DNA from: Rickettsiales bacterium
GTDB taxonomy: Bacteria > Pseudomonadota > Alphaproteobacteria > Rickettsiales > UBA998
DNA length: 64,000 nt
NCBI GenBank assembly: GCA_024304995.1
Contig: JAMWZD010000001.1
Location: forward strand, 573,472-637,471
Direction of reading: 5' to 3'
In this document: positions 1 to 11,100 of the stretch, piece by piece
How the letters are laid out: each line of letters begins with the position of its first letter
Position numbering within the stretch: the stretch's first letter is position 1
The notes under the pieces: generated by a model
Seen by the model: the letters and a program-made list of their open reading frames with translations, nothing else
Database searches by the model: none
What the model was told of the DNA's origin: nothing
Translations under genes and position numbers: made by a program

Positions 1-148
1 CTGCTCCACACCCTATATCTATTGCATGTAACGGTTTTATATCTTTTAAAACGGAATCAGATAACATCATCTGAACTGCCCGTTGCAAGGGCTTTGATGG
101 TGATGATCTTCTCGTTTTGCGTGCAAAGCAACCCCAATCAGCTGGCAT
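1..148 (-). CDS. Class I SAM-dependent methyltransferase, N-terminal fragment cut by the window edge
   Basis: An ATG at 148 on the minus strand opens a frame that stays open to base 1 (49 codons visible). It begins MPADWGCFARK and reaches IDIGCGA at the edge, which is the glycine-rich motif I of class I SAM-dependent methyltransferases. About 40 residues before motif I is normal for this fold. The rest, and so the substrate, lies outside the window. The upstream AGG is a weak ribosome binding site. It is divergent from phaA. The + strand frame over the same bases (22-288) has no recognisable features and is probably a shadow. The family call rests on one motif plus spacing. Confidence 0.6.
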   Translation of the reverse strand, partial: MPADWGCFARKTRRSSPSKPLQRAVQMMLSDSVLKDIKPLHAIDIGCGA

Positions 149-323
149 CAGATTGCCTGTTTAATATCAGTTTCATATTAATACATGCTCCTTATCTTAT
201 ATTGCCACGCAACATAAGAATGACATATGTTTTCTTTGTAATATTGTCGCATAGGCTAGACAAGTATTCATTCGCCTATTACATCTAATGGTCAATATAA
301 TCTCACATTAAAGGACAGATATT

Positions 324-1496
324 ATGGTTAAAGACGTTGTTATTGTAGATGCGCTTCGCACGGCAATTGGAAATTTTGGTGGTGGCTTTGCAACAACCCC
401 TGCTCACAAACTGGGCGCAGCGGTGATTAAAGCCCTGTGCGAAAAACATTCTATCAAAGCAGATGAAGTGGATGAAGTGATTCTGGGTCAGGTTTTGACC
501 ACGGCGCAAGGGCAAAATCCCGCACGTCAGGCAGTCATTGAAGCAGGGTTGGACAAATCCGTTCCTGCAATTACGATTAATCAGGTCTGCGGGTCTGGTC
601 TTCGCTCTGTTGCATTTGCCATGCAAGCCATTGCAAATGGTGACGCAGATATCGTTATTGCAGGCGGTCAGGAAAATATGAGCCTCGCGCCACACGCAGC
701 CAACATTCGCGCTGGCGTGAAAATGGGCAATGCACCGATGATTGACACCATGATCACAGATGGTCTGTGGGATGCATTCAATAATTATCATATGGGAACC
801 ACAGCGGAAAATATCGCGCAGAAATATGGTTTCTCACGCGAAGAGCAGGACGAACTGGCGCTTGCTTCTCAAACAAAAGCAGCCGCAGCGATTAAAGAAG
901 GCAAGTTTGATGATGAAATCGTGCCATTCACCGTGCCAAACCGCAAAGGCGATATTGTGGTGGATAAGGATGAGTTTCCACGCGAAACTACGTTAGAAAA
1001 ACTGGGTAGCCTCCGCCCTGCATTTGATAAGCAAGGCACAGTGACTGCAGGAAATGCATCTGGTATTAATGATGGCGCAGCGGCATTATTGCTGATGAGC
1101 AAGGAAGAAGCAGATAAGCGCGGCTTGACTCCTCTTGCCACCATCAAAAACTGGGCGCACGCAGGGGTGGATCCGCAAATCATGGGTACTGGACCAATCG
1201 AAGCAGTGAAAAAAGTGCTGAGCAAATCTGGCTGGAGCCTTGCTGACGTAGAGTTGATTGAATCCAACGAAGCCTTTGCCGCACAGGCGCTATCTGTAGC
1301 AAAAGATCTATCATTTGATATGGACAAGGTGAATGTGAATGGCGGGGCGATTGCACTGGGTCACCCTATCGGCGCATCAGGCGCACGCGTTCTTACCACA
1401 CTCTTGCACGAAATGAAACGCCGCGATGCGAAAAAAGGTCTGGCAACCTTGTGTATTGGTGGCGGCATGGGTATTGCACTGACGGTTGAACGTTAA
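324..1496 (+). CDS. phaA: Acetyl-CoA C-acetyltransferase (thiolase), PHB precursor synthesis
   Basis: This cytosolic biosynthetic thiolase condenses two acetyl-CoA to acetoacetyl-CoA. At 390 residues it has the usual family length. The nucleophile is Cys89 in [10 protein letters not shown], the second active-site element is GHPIGASG with His347, and the second catalytic cysteine is Cys377 in LCIGGGMG. The start has an AAAGGA ribosome binding site about 10 bases upstream. phaB follows after one intervening orphan gene, so the likely job is the first step of polyhydroxybutyrate synthesis, although the enzyme could also work in acetoacetyl-CoA degradation. No phaC is in the window. The family is clear; the pathway role is inferred from phaB. 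Confidence 0.93.
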   Translation: MVKDVVIVDALRTAIGNFGGGFATTPAHKLGAAVIKALCEKHSIKADEVDEVILGQVLTTAQGQNPARQAVIEAGLDKSVPAITINQVCGSGLRSVAFAMQAIANGDADIVIAGGQENMSLAPHAANIRAGVKMGNAPMIDTMITDGLWDAFNNYHMGTTAENIAQKYGFSREEQDELALASQTKAAAAIKEGKFDDEIVPFTVPNRKGDIVVDKDEFPRETTLEKLGSLRPAFDKQGTVTAGNASGINDGAAALLLMSKEEADKRGLTPLATIKNWAHAGVDPQIMGTGPIEAVKKVLSKSGWSLADVELIESNEAFAAQALSVAKDLSFDMDKVNVNGGAIALGHPIGASGARVLTTLLHEMKRRDAKKGLATLCIGGGMGIALTVER

Positions 1497-1516
1497 TAGT
1501 TCTTTACTTTTTGTTA

Positions 1517-1560
1517 GATTCACCTATAATAAGGATTAATTTCTTTATTATAGGTGAATC
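1517..1560. repeat. Perfect 16-bp inverted repeat between phaA and the downstream orphan
   Basis: The arms are 1517-1532 (GATTCACCTATAATAA) and 1545-1560, an exact reverse complement, around a 12-base loop. There is no T-run after it, so it is not a typical intrinsic terminator. The right arm contains the GTG (1554) that could start the next gene and lies just before an alternative TTG at 1563. It could be an mRNA hairpin affecting translation or RNA stability, or a palindromic protein site. Confidence 0.75.
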
Positions 1561-1910
1561 CTTTGAGTAATAACAAAGTAAGTACAGGTTCGGCAATTAA
1601 TGCTTTAACCCGCATACTAAAAAAAAGAAACATATCATATACATTGATATTGAATAAAATTGGTATAGATGAAGTGTCCAAAAAAACTTGGGAACAAGAA
1701 TGTATTATTTTTTACCAAAAAGATAATAGGTTTACTCCCAATCAATCGACACTTAGTTTTATGTTCGACTTTAAAGATATTTGGACGGGAAGTTACTTCG
1801 ATTTAGCAAATAAAAAATTTCATAGTTATGAAATACGTCCTGAGGGATATTATGAAGCAGAAGGTATCGTTCCAAGTAAAGAAAATTATGTAAAATTATT
1901 TTCTTTATAA
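1554..1910 (+). CDS. Orphan AT-rich protein between phaA and phaB
   Basis: This 118-residue soluble protein is rich in Lys, Asn, Ile, Phe and Tyr and is not recognised. The C-terminal half has a run of aromatic and charged residues (SYFDLANKKF, GYYEAEG) that looks like a compact beta-rich domain, but no motif supports a function. Two starts fit: GTG 1554 inside the inverted repeat, or TTG 1563, which has AGGTG at a good distance (six bases) and may be the better choice. Base use is clearly more AT-rich than in phaA and phaB, which suggests later arrival of this gene. A terminator closes it before phaB. Confidence 0.5.
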   Translation: MNPLSNNKVSTGSAINALTRILKKRNISYTLILNKIGIDEVSKKTWEQECIIFYQKDNRFTPNQSTLSFMFDFKDIWTGSYFDLANKKFHSYEIRPEGYYEAEGIVPSKENYVKLFSL

Positions 1911-1927
1911 ATTAACTCCAAAACTCA

Positions 1928-1951
1928 GGAAGGCAATTGCCTTCCTTTTTT
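1928..1951 (+). terminator. Intrinsic terminator after the 118-residue orphan
   Basis: The self-complementary stem GGAAGGCAATTGCCTTCC (1928-1945) is followed directly by six T. It sits 18 bases after the orphan stop and just before the phaB promoter, so phaB is probably transcribed separately from phaA. Confidence 0.85.
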
Positions 1952-1952
1952 A

Positions 1953-1981
1953 TTGACGCAATATAAGGGAATACTTATGGT
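1953..1981 (+). promoter_or_regulatory. Probable sigma-70 type promoter of phaB
   Basis: TTGACG at 1953-1958 and TATGGT at 1976-1981 are spaced by 17 bases, about 40 bases before the phaB ATG. The position right after a terminator supports an independent phaB transcript. A short inverted repeat (CTTGT/ACAAG, 1985-1999) follows near the expected transcription start. Confidence 0.55.
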
Positions 1982-2021
1982 CTGCTTGTCTTAAACAAGT
2001 AATCACAAAGGAACAAAACTT

Positions 2022-2747
2022 ATGGGTCAAATTGCAATTGTAACAGGTGGCACACGCGGCATTGGTAAATCTATCGCACTTGCGTTGAAAGAAGCGGGAT
2101 ATAGTGTTGCGGTGAATTATGCATCACGCAAGGAAACGGCAGATGCGTTCACGGAAGAAACAGGCATTCCATCCTTCAAATGGGACGTATCGGATTATGA
2201 TGATTGTGCGCGTGGCGTGGCAGAAGTGGAAAAACACTATGGCAGTCATGTGCGCGTGCTTATCAACAATGCTGGCATCACACGCGACGGCGCAATGCAC
2301 AAAATGGATCCAGGCAAATGGAATGATGTCATCAACACAAATCTAAACAGCTGCTTTAACATGACACGCGCTGTGATTGAAAAAATGCGTGAAAATAAAT
2401 TTGGTCGCATTGTGAATATCAGCTCTATTAATGGGCAGCTGGGTCAGTTTGGTCAAACGAACTATTCTGCAGCCAAAGCGGGTGTGATGGGCTTCACTAA
2501 AGCACTGGCGCGTGAATCTGCGTTTAAAGGCATCACCGTCAACAGCATTGCACCGGGTTATATCCGCACGGATATGACATCTGCCATTGATGACAAAATC
2601 CTTGAGCAGATTGTCGGCAACATCCCTGTGGGGCGCATGGGCGAGCCAGAAGAGATCGCACGCGCAGTGTTGTTCTTAGTAGATCATAATGCGGGGTTCA
2701 TCACAGGCGAAACATTGTCCATCAATGGTGGTCAGTATATGGAGTAA
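2022..2747 (+). CDS. phaB: Acetoacetyl-CoA reductase, short-chain dehydrogenase
   Basis: This enzyme reduces acetoacetyl-CoA with NADPH to (R)-3-hydroxybutyryl-CoA, the monomer for polyhydroxybutyrate. At 241 residues it is typical for PhaB. It has the cofactor motif TGGTRGIG (residues 8-15), NNAG (82-85), and the Ser135-Tyr148-Lys152 catalytic set in NYSAAK. The start has an AAGGAA ribosome binding site. The closest alternative, FabG, is normally found beside fabD and acpP, whereas this gene is next to the thiolase, which favours PhaB. It has its own promoter and a terminator shared with the convergent LOG gene. Confidence 0.88.
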   Translation: MGQIAIVTGGTRGIGKSIALALKEAGYSVAVNYASRKETADAFTEETGIPSFKWDVSDYDDCARGVAEVEKHYGSHVRVLINNAGITRDGAMHKMDPGKWNDVINTNLNSCFNMTRAVIEKMRENKFGRIVNISSINGQLGQFGQTNYSAAKAGVMGFTKALARESAFKGITVNSIAPGYIRTDMTSAIDDKILEQIVGNIPVGRMGEPEEIARAVLFLVDHNAGFITGETLSINGGQYME

Positions 2748-2763
2748 TGCTCAAAGCATATGC

Positions 2764-2799
2764 AAAAAAAGGCTCGCATTCATTTGCGAGCCTTTTTTT
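2764..2799. terminator. Bidirectional terminator between phaB and the LOG-domain gene
   Basis: Stem GGCTCGCA (2771-2778) pairs with TGCGAGCC (2785-2792) around a six-base loop. Seven A precede it and seven T follow it, so it can terminate both phaB and the convergent minus-strand gene ending at 2803. Confidence 0.9.
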
Positions 2800-2802
2800 A
2801 TA

Positions 2803-5085
2803 TTATACTGCCAGAGGAATCTCCTGCTCCCTGTCCTGCTGCAATCGCCCTTCCCAACTGCCTGAGCGCTGAAAATCCACAATATTGTTTTTTACTTCCA
2901 ATTGTGAACTGACAATATCCACATTAATAAGTTCCAGCAGTGCCTGCTTTGGCAGCATATCTTCATCCACCAGACCAAGCGCCTGCAAGAATCCATCAAT
3001 CTGCCCATTGCGATTATAAAGAATCAGCTTTTTTTGGTAATCCTCCACTTCATTGCCTGCTGCTGTGGCTTCCAGTCTTGGGATAATTTCACTGCGGAAC
3101 AGTTCCAGCACCTCTTCATCTGTGCCATATCCCCCGGGCATTACCGCCACCGCATCTGCCGCTTTCAGCGCATCCAAACGCAATACACGGTTCACCGTAT
3201 CCTGATAGGTTACCGCAGGTGGCACCTGGTTGTTGGGGCTTTCCATTTCAATCAGTGCCTGTGTGCTATAGGCATAAAACATTTCACGCGGAATGAATTG
3301 AAGATTTGCCAGATGTTCCAGCAGGTCAGGCTGTTCTGTGATCAGCTCTTCTGCGTCATAATGCCCATCTTTAATATAATCCTGCAACTGTCCGCGCAGC
3401 TCTGGCGCTTGTATAGTAAGTGTGGTCATCGCATCAGGCTTTTGCAGCTGGTCCAGATGATACTGGATAAACCCGGTATGCACCGCGCCCATTGAACCAT
3501 CAATCTGCCCGCCACCTGTGACAATTCGCATCCCCTGCTCTGCCAGCGAATACCCCAAATCATGCGCCTCTTGAAGGTCTTGTCTGGAGTTATTATTATG
3601 TCCACCAGCCACAAACACATTCACAATATCATCATTCGGCACAAGTTTAATCACTTCTTTGGTGATGAATTTGGAAGATTCCAGAATGGCTGCCTGCTCG
3701 CTCACCACGGACTGTAACTGCTCATCCGTGTTGGCGACCATCACAGGAAACTCCCCAATGAAACGACCAGATTTGAAGCCGTCACGCAGAATCTCCAGCA
3801 TATTATCAAAATTGCCAGAACGGTTATCCAAAATAATAGGTGTGGTCATAGATTGCGGGTCAACCAACACATTCACAATCATATTATAAGCAGTGAATAA
3901 ATTCGGGTCAAACGTAAGCCCGTTAATATCTTTCATTGGTTCAGGACGCAAAATCAGCATATCTGCACCATTCACCACTTTTTCATTGGGGTAATGTCGT
4001 AATGTGTCCATAGACGGAATATCAACAAAATGGTAATTATCCGCATTTAAAAGCTGCATTTCCTGCGAAATGTCAATATTAGCGCCCTGCTCAAATAACG
4101 AGGCAGACACATAAGCAATATTCACATCTGCCTTGTCTTTTTCTTCCATAACAGGTTTAGCGCCAATGCCATTCTGCAGCCATTCCGCCACCATCCTGCG
4201 GGAATATTCAAATGGCACATGCTCACTATGGGCAATAAAACGCTCATCACCCAGCTCTGCTAAGGTTTTTGGTGGGTCAATATCCTGACCATCAGGAATA
4301 TGAATATAGTTAGAGTCCAATGATTTTCCTAATGCCAGTTCATCACGGGTGCGCTCAAATGTGTCACGGTCAATAATAGTACCGTGTGCAACAAATTCCT
4401 TGAAATAGGCTTTGTCATCCCAGCCAAATCCAATATTCACGTGGGATGTATAACGCAATTCATCCAGCCCTGCTGCTTCGGCTGCGTTGTAAATAATGTC
4501 CATCAATTCGTTAAAGCCACCTTCAAGATGTTCCTGAAATGGTTTCAGATTGGGACCAGGAAATGAATTTTTGTCAGGCGCGGTGGCATCATCCACATGA
4601 TTATAAATCCAGTCATCTTCTGCGCGTATGCGCTCTTTCAACTGTTCTTTGACAGAATTTAAAAATGTCTGTTTGATAGTGGGGTCGTCCAGATGATCAA
4701 AATCCACTGCCCATCCCGAATCTTCCGTCATGGCAACAATATTGACGGTTTCCTCATCTGCGATAGACCCTGCACGCAATTTTGCGCGGATAGAGGCATC
4801 ATTTTTCTGCACCGCCATTTTAGCTTCTGCAAGTTTTTCTTCCGTATGCAATTCATAGCTGCCTTCGCGCTCACCCGTGTTGGCAGGAGGAATATTAAAC
4901 TTTCCAGCATCAATAAAATTCAAATTAACACCAGAACTTTCCCCTTCGGCAGATTCATGAATGCTGAATAACGTACGATATTTATTTTTTTTATCAGGTG
5001 ATTGCGAGAAAAGTGGAACAACCGCGCCTTTTAATACCTGTAATAATTCCGCTTCTGTTGAACGGTTGAGTTTTTTCTGAGCCAT
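2803..5085 (-). CDS. Large protein with C-terminal LOG (lysine decarboxylase-like) Rossmann domain
   Basis: Only the C-terminal third of this 760-residue protein is recognisable. A LOG fold runs from about residue 485 to 680, with the glycine-rich TGGGQIDGSMG near 520 and the hallmark PGGYGTDEE near 648-656. LOG proteins are nucleotide 5'-monophosphate phosphoribohydrolases, best known for cytokinin activation, and are usually about 200 residues. The first 480 residues are acidic, soluble and unlike anything I know; there is no signal peptide or membrane segment. It stands alone between phaB and the giant RTX gene. The fold is secure, but substrate and role are unknown. Confidence 0.7.
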   Translation of the reverse strand: MAQKKLNRSTEAELLQVLKGAVVPLFSQSPDKKNKYRTLFSIHESAEGESSGVNLNFIDAGKFNIPPANTGEREGSYELHTEEKLAEAKMAVQKNDASIRAKLRAGSIADEETVNIVAMTEDSGWAVDFDHLDDPTIKQTFLNSVKEQLKERIRAEDDWIYNHVDDATAPDKNSFPGPNLKPFQEHLEGGFNELMDIIYNAAEAAGLDELRYTSHVNIGFGWDDKAYFKEFVAHGTIIDRDTFERTRDELALGKSLDSNYIHIPDGQDIDPPKTLAELGDERFIAHSEHVPFEYSRRMVAEWLQNGIGAKPVMEEKDKADVNIAYVSASLFEQGANIDISQEMQLLNADNYHFVDIPSMDTLRHYPNEKVVNGADMLILRPEPMKDINGLTFDPNLFTAYNMIVNVLVDPQSMTTPIILDNRSGNFDNMLEILRDGFKSGRFIGEFPVMVANTDEQLQSVVSEQAAILESSKFITKEVIKLVPNDDIVNVFVAGGHNNNSRQDLQEAHDLGYSLAEQGMRIVTGGGQIDGSMGAVHTGFIQYHLDQLQKPDAMTTLTIQAPELRGQLQDYIKDGHYDAEELITEQPDLLEHLANLQFIPREMFYAYSTQALIEMESPNNQVPPAVTYQDTVNRVLRLDALKAADAVAVMPGGYGTDEEVLELFRSEIIPRLEATAAGNEVEDYQKKLILYNRNGQIDGFLQALGLVDEDMLPKQALLELINVDIVSSQLEVKNNIVDFQRSGSWEGRLQQDREQEIPLAV

Positions 5086-5194
5086 AATGAAATAATATTA
5101 ATGATTGTTGACAATTCGTTTTACTATTAGCAAACTATTAGCAAACTATCCAGTGCAAAGATGATCTGTCACAAAACTTTAAAAAAAATATCGC

Positions 5195-8100
5195 TTAAAA
5201 AATAAAATCACCTGCCCCTAAGTTATAGCCAGTTTCATAATATCCTAATATACCAACTTCAAACCCTGTTCCAGCATGGGAAACTATAGTATAGTTACCT
5301 CCAGCTATTTCGGGAGTGGTTATTGTTAAGTCTCCAAAGCTGATTCCTCCGAAAGATGCGTGTGACAAATCAATTCTATCATTATCACCTAAACCAAAAT
5401 CCCAGATAATATCCATAGCCGCATTAGTTGAATCTGTAGCTTCAAACGTGAAAATATCATTACCTTCACCGCCAATTAAGGTGTCAGAACCTGTTCCGCC
5501 CCATAATGTATCATTCTGGTCACCACCATCAATACTGTCTGCACCATTCCCGCCATATATTAAATCACCGCCATCGCCACTGCCAAAAAGTGAGTCATCA
5601 CCATCCAAACCAAAAATAGTATCACTGCCACGGTTACCGATTATGTAGTTGTTGCCAGCATCACCTGTCAGTGCTTCAGCGGATTCATTCCCCATAGTTG
5701 CATTATGCAAAATCAGATTATTACCAACCGTAAACGTTTGGTGTCCCAGCACAGTAATCTTAAGATCATATTGATTGCTGGAAGCTGTAATATCTGTCCA
5801 GTTCTTATTGAATTGACCATGCTGTGAAGCGTTATACTGAGTAATGGTTAAATCATATGTTCCTGAACCAATTCCGGTAAAACCATATAGATGAATTTCA
5901 TCACCGCTGTTAAAGTTCCATATAACATCCGTATTTGCTATTGTAGATTCATGTATATCTTTAAAGATAAAGCTGTCATTGCCATTATCTCCATAGAGAT
6001 AATCTGCACCTACTCCACCTATTAATGTATCACTTCCTGCACCAGCCCTTAATGTATCATCACCAAATCCGCCGTCAATATAATCCGCTCCATCGCCGCC
6101 AAAGTTTTTTCCTGCACGAATATCGTCATGACCATGACGTCCGTAAAAAGTCTGCGAACCAGTACCATTATCAGCAAACATATAATCAGTGTTTGCGCCA
6201 CCAATGATCAAATCGCCACCAGAAAAGTTAATCCCACTTAAACTCATACGTGCGTTACCAGACAAAATAATAGTTTCGGAAGATCCGTCATCATCTGATC
6301 CCAAACGTACCAATCTGGAACTATTGCTTGTCAGGAATAGGGTATCGTTACCGCGCCCACCATTTACAATACCATCCTGATATTGAGCTTTATAGACGAT
6401 CACATCATCTCCGTCCCCGCCATGCACCTCATCATGTTCGAAAGGATCATGATTATCGTCCCCCGCATAAATTGTGTCATTGCCGCTGGTTCCTACAACG
6501 CCATCTATACTAGTGGTTGAAGAACGGATAATATTTGCTGTAGGATCAAGGTCTCCTGCGCTGTTATCAGTTACAACATTTGTAAATTCAATGTCATTAA
6601 CGTCTAACTGATTTGGTCCAGTGGATGCATAGTCCCCATCCAGATATACGCGTATTCTGCGCGCACCGCCGCCTTCAAACAGGAAGTTTCCTTCTAATCG
6701 TGTAAAATCTCCGTCACTGAAATATTGTATATTTAAATCATGGGGACGGTTGAGATTATCCGCTCCACCAAAATAAAATCCAGTTAAGGGAATTCCCGCA
6801 AAGCGAATCACATCTTCACCTTTTGCAAAGTCTTTTATCAACCCTGAATTAGTAGATCCATCACGATTATCAAAGCTGCTATTAATCAGGAACACATCAT
6901 TTCCAGCCCCGCCGTAAAGCTCTCCCTGTCCACCGCCAGAAGCGTCGACTATAGTATCATTTCCTTCACCACCGTAAATGGTGTCATTACCCAGGCCACC
7001 ATGAATGTAATCATCACCATCGTCGCCATATAATGTATCTTTATCAAAATGTCCCGTTATACTATCGTTTCCATTACCCCCATAGATTAGATCCTGTCCA
7101 TCACCTCCATTGATAGTATCATCCCCATTAAAGCCGAGTATGACATCTAGTCCTGAACTTCCATTAATATTTTCGCTACCTGAAGTACCTACTGTGCCAA
7201 AATATTCAAAATCGGCATTGGTCAGGTTGATGTGCCCGGTAAGCTCAAGATAAAAATTGTAATTTATCATGTCTGAACGAACAATTGTTTTTGCAGTCGC
7301 GCCTGTGCCCGTCTGGTAATATTCCAGAGTTCTATCAGTCGCATTACCGACCCCTTGCACGATATTATTGAAAACTGACAAACGAATAATATCACTTCCC
7401 TGCTCAAAATCGGTAATGATATCGTGATATAGGCTACTTTCAGAACTAATCGGTGCGTTATATAAAAAAGTATCTGCTCCATCACCGCCCGTTAATGTGT
7501 CTGCTCCTTCCTGCCCCTGAAGCGTATCATCCCCGCTGCCGCCTATTATTATGTCGTCACCTGTGGAAGCATCAATCAAATCATCATCTGCTTCACCATA
7601 AATAGTATCATTTCCACTTCCGCCTTCGAGTGTGTCATTTCCTGCCCCTCCATATATCAGATCTTCATCACCTTCACCTCGAATAGAATCCTCTCCTGAT
7701 CCACCGTAAATAGTATCATTATCATTTCCTGCATAAATTTCGTCATTTCCTGAGCCGCCATCCAGTAAATCATGTCCTTTGTAAGATCTTATCGTATCAT
7801 TTCCAGACTCGCCATAGACAGTGTCATTAGCTAAAAACTGGTTATTTCCATTTGTGTCAGAGGTAATTGAATCATCCCCAGCGCCACCAAAAATTAAATC
7901 TGCAGAGTTATCCGCACTTGTATTTTCAGTATCTCCATGAATACGGTCATTTCCTTCTGCGCCAAAAATAGTATCCACACCGTCTCTACCCACTAGAGTA
8001 TCTGCTCCTGGGCCTCCATAAATCACCTCATCTGCACTCGAGCCGACAATAACGTCATCTCCAGCAACACCTCCGTATAAGTCATCTGTTACTGCAAGAT

Positions 8101-11100
8101 TGAACAAAGCGTCAGTAATTCCGCCATTACCATCATTAGCCAGAATTTTAACGACATATGCACCTTCATTTGCATCACCTGGAGGAGAAGCAATATTGAA
8201 AGTACGTGTTGCTCCATTAATAGTGATCCATGCAGGAAGCGCTGTGTATGTCACATCATTATCAGACGAAATCTGAGCCGTGTAAGTTAACGTATCATTT
8301 TCAATATCATCAAATAAACTACTGGAAAAAGTATAATTCCATGTCTCGGATGATTTCAATCCTTGTGTTAAGATAGACTCTTCAACAGTAGGAGCATCAT
8401 TCACACTTGTTACTGTAATGCCAATATTATCAATATCTGTAAGTGTACCATCAGATGTTTGCATCTGTAATGTATCTGCTCCAAAAAAATGCGCATCTCC
8501 CTGATAAAGCAGTCCATCTGCAGCGGATAGTGTAGCATTAATCTTAGTCGCACTTTGGTTTGTAATTGTGATACTTCCTGTACCATTGCCAGAGATATTG
8601 GCTGCATTTACCCCACCGGACACGTTGTTCTTTAATGTAAGCACACCTTGTGCAACACTTAATGTCACTGATAATAACGTTCCTGTATCTTCATCTGCCA
8701 CGGCAAGTCCAGCTATCGCACTTCGTTGATCCTCATTCACAGTAATATTAGTAGGAGCAGTATTCACAGGTGCGTCATTCGCATTGGTTACAGTTACTGT
8801 CACTGTTGAAGTATCACTTAATGTTCCAGACCCATTATCTGTTGCCCGCACAACCAAATTATGCTGCGTGAGCGATTCAAAGTTTAGATTAGTATTATCT
8901 GCAATGCTCAGTTCACCAGTAGATGCATTAATTCCAAAAATACCTAAGCTATTACCAGATATAATATTATAGGTTAGTGTCTGACCATCATCTACTTCGG
9001 ATGCTGTCACATTGCCAATAGCGCCGTTTGCTGCATTCTCGGCGACAGTAAATGACGCATTATTATATATTGGTGCTTCATTTATATCATCTACATTAAT
9101 TGTGACCGTCGCATCATCCTGATATAATTCAGCTGTGGATGTTTCGCGCACACGAATTTGTAATGCATGGCTATCGTCATATTCATGATTAAGATTAGTA
9201 TTATCTGCAATAGTAATTACCCCTGTGGAAGCGTCAATCGCAAAAATACCGTCTGCATTACCACTGATAATGCTATAGTGTAATGCATGACCTTCAGGGT
9301 CTGATGCTGAAATAGTAGCAACTGCAGCGCCATTGCCAGAATTCTCATTAATATTATAGGTCTGATTGTTGATCACGGGTGCGTCATTTACTTCATTCAC
9401 CGTAATATTTACTATTGCGCTATTGCTTAGTGTACCCACACCATCATCAGAAACCTGTACTGTCAGGGCATATGGTGGAGCGCTATTGATCTGTGCGCTA
9501 TCTGCTACAGTAATTTGCCCAGTCGCTGAGTTAATCGCAAAAATACCTGCGGAATTGCCAGATGTAATTGTATAAGTCAGATTATCACCATCTTCATCAG
9601 TAGCTGTAGGAGTACCCACTACATCTCCATCATTTGCAGTATCTAAGACATTAAGCGTTTGATTTACAATGTCAGGCGCATCATTTACATCGTTAATTGC
9701 AATTGTTAAAGTTGCCGTATCGGTTAATGTTCCTGCTCCGTTGTCAGTCACTTCGATAGTTAGCGCTCGATTTGCTGCTGTTTCATGATTAAGATTACTA
9801 TTGTCAGCAATAGTAACTACGCCTGTAAAAGCATTTATGGCAAACATGCCATCTCCGTTTCCTGCGACGATAGCATAAAAAAGGTTATCGCCATCCGCGT
9901 CTGATGCCGTAACAGCTCCAATGGCTGAACCATTGGCAGCATCTTCATTTATGTTAAGAGACTGGTCTGCGATAGTTGGTGCGTCATTACTATCTGTAAC
10001 ATTTATTGTAATAGCAGCAGATGAAGCTAATGTACCCGTTCCATTATCTGTTGCAGTAATTGTTAAATTATGAGAGGTAACAGACTCATAATCCAGACCT
10101 CCACTATTAACTGTAAGCCTCCCTGTATTAGCATCAATCGCAAAAACACCTGCTCCATTACCTCCCGTAATAGCGTAGGTAAGCGTATCGCCATCTTCAT
10201 CAGATGCTGAGATATCTCCAACTATATCATTAATATTTGCGTTTTCATCTATAGAAAAGCTTTGCGAATTAATAGTTGGCGCATCGTTACTATCGGTAAT
10301 ATTTACAGTGATGAATGCGTTATCAGTGCCGCCATTACCATCACTGGACTGAATTTCTAATATGTATTGGTTGTTTGCTTCGAAATTGAGATTGATATTA
10401 TCGTTAATTGCTATGACACCTGTCGTACTTCCAATTGCAAAAATGTTTGATGTATTGCCTCCTATAATCACATATGATTGCACATCACCATCTTCGTCAT
10501 TTGCCGTTGCTATACCTACTACAGCACCATTTGCAGCATCTTCATTAATGTTATATGTCTGATTGCCATAAATTGGTGCGTCGTTCACATCATTGATATT
10601 AATAGTCAGATTTTTATCAATGATGTTGCTGTTACCGTCATCAGAACGTACGATAATATTATAACTTCCGACTAATTCATGATTTAATATACCATTCACT
10701 TCCAGATTGGCTCCGCTCAATCTAAAAATACCGCCTGCATTGTTAATCAGACTATAGGTATGTGCATCACCAGCGTCATCCTGAGTATCGAATGTACCTA
10801 CTACTGTACCAATAGCTGAATTTTCATCCACGTTATCACTGGAAATGGTGACATCAATGGGTGCTTCGGCTATATCTCCAACATTAATGGTAAAATTTTG
10901 CGAAGTGTTTAGCGCTCCATCTGAAGCTACAACAGTGACAACATGCGAGGCGTCAATTTCGTAATTTAGTAATCCTGCATTAGCAACGGTTATAACACCA
11001 GTCGAACCATCAATTGCAAACCGTCCGCCAGCGTTGTCAGATAATGAATAACTTAAAGGGCTTCCTTCGGGGTCAGTTGAGGAAGCCGTAATTCCAACAG

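Noticed and set aside
22-288. 88-residue + strand open frame at the left edge
   Set aside because: No motif or ribosome binding site, and the opposite strand encodes a methyltransferase motif over the same bases.
303-791. 162-residue minus-strand frame inside phaA
   Set aside because: Cys/His/Asn-rich antisense translation typical of a shadow; phaA is a complete conserved gene on the other strand.
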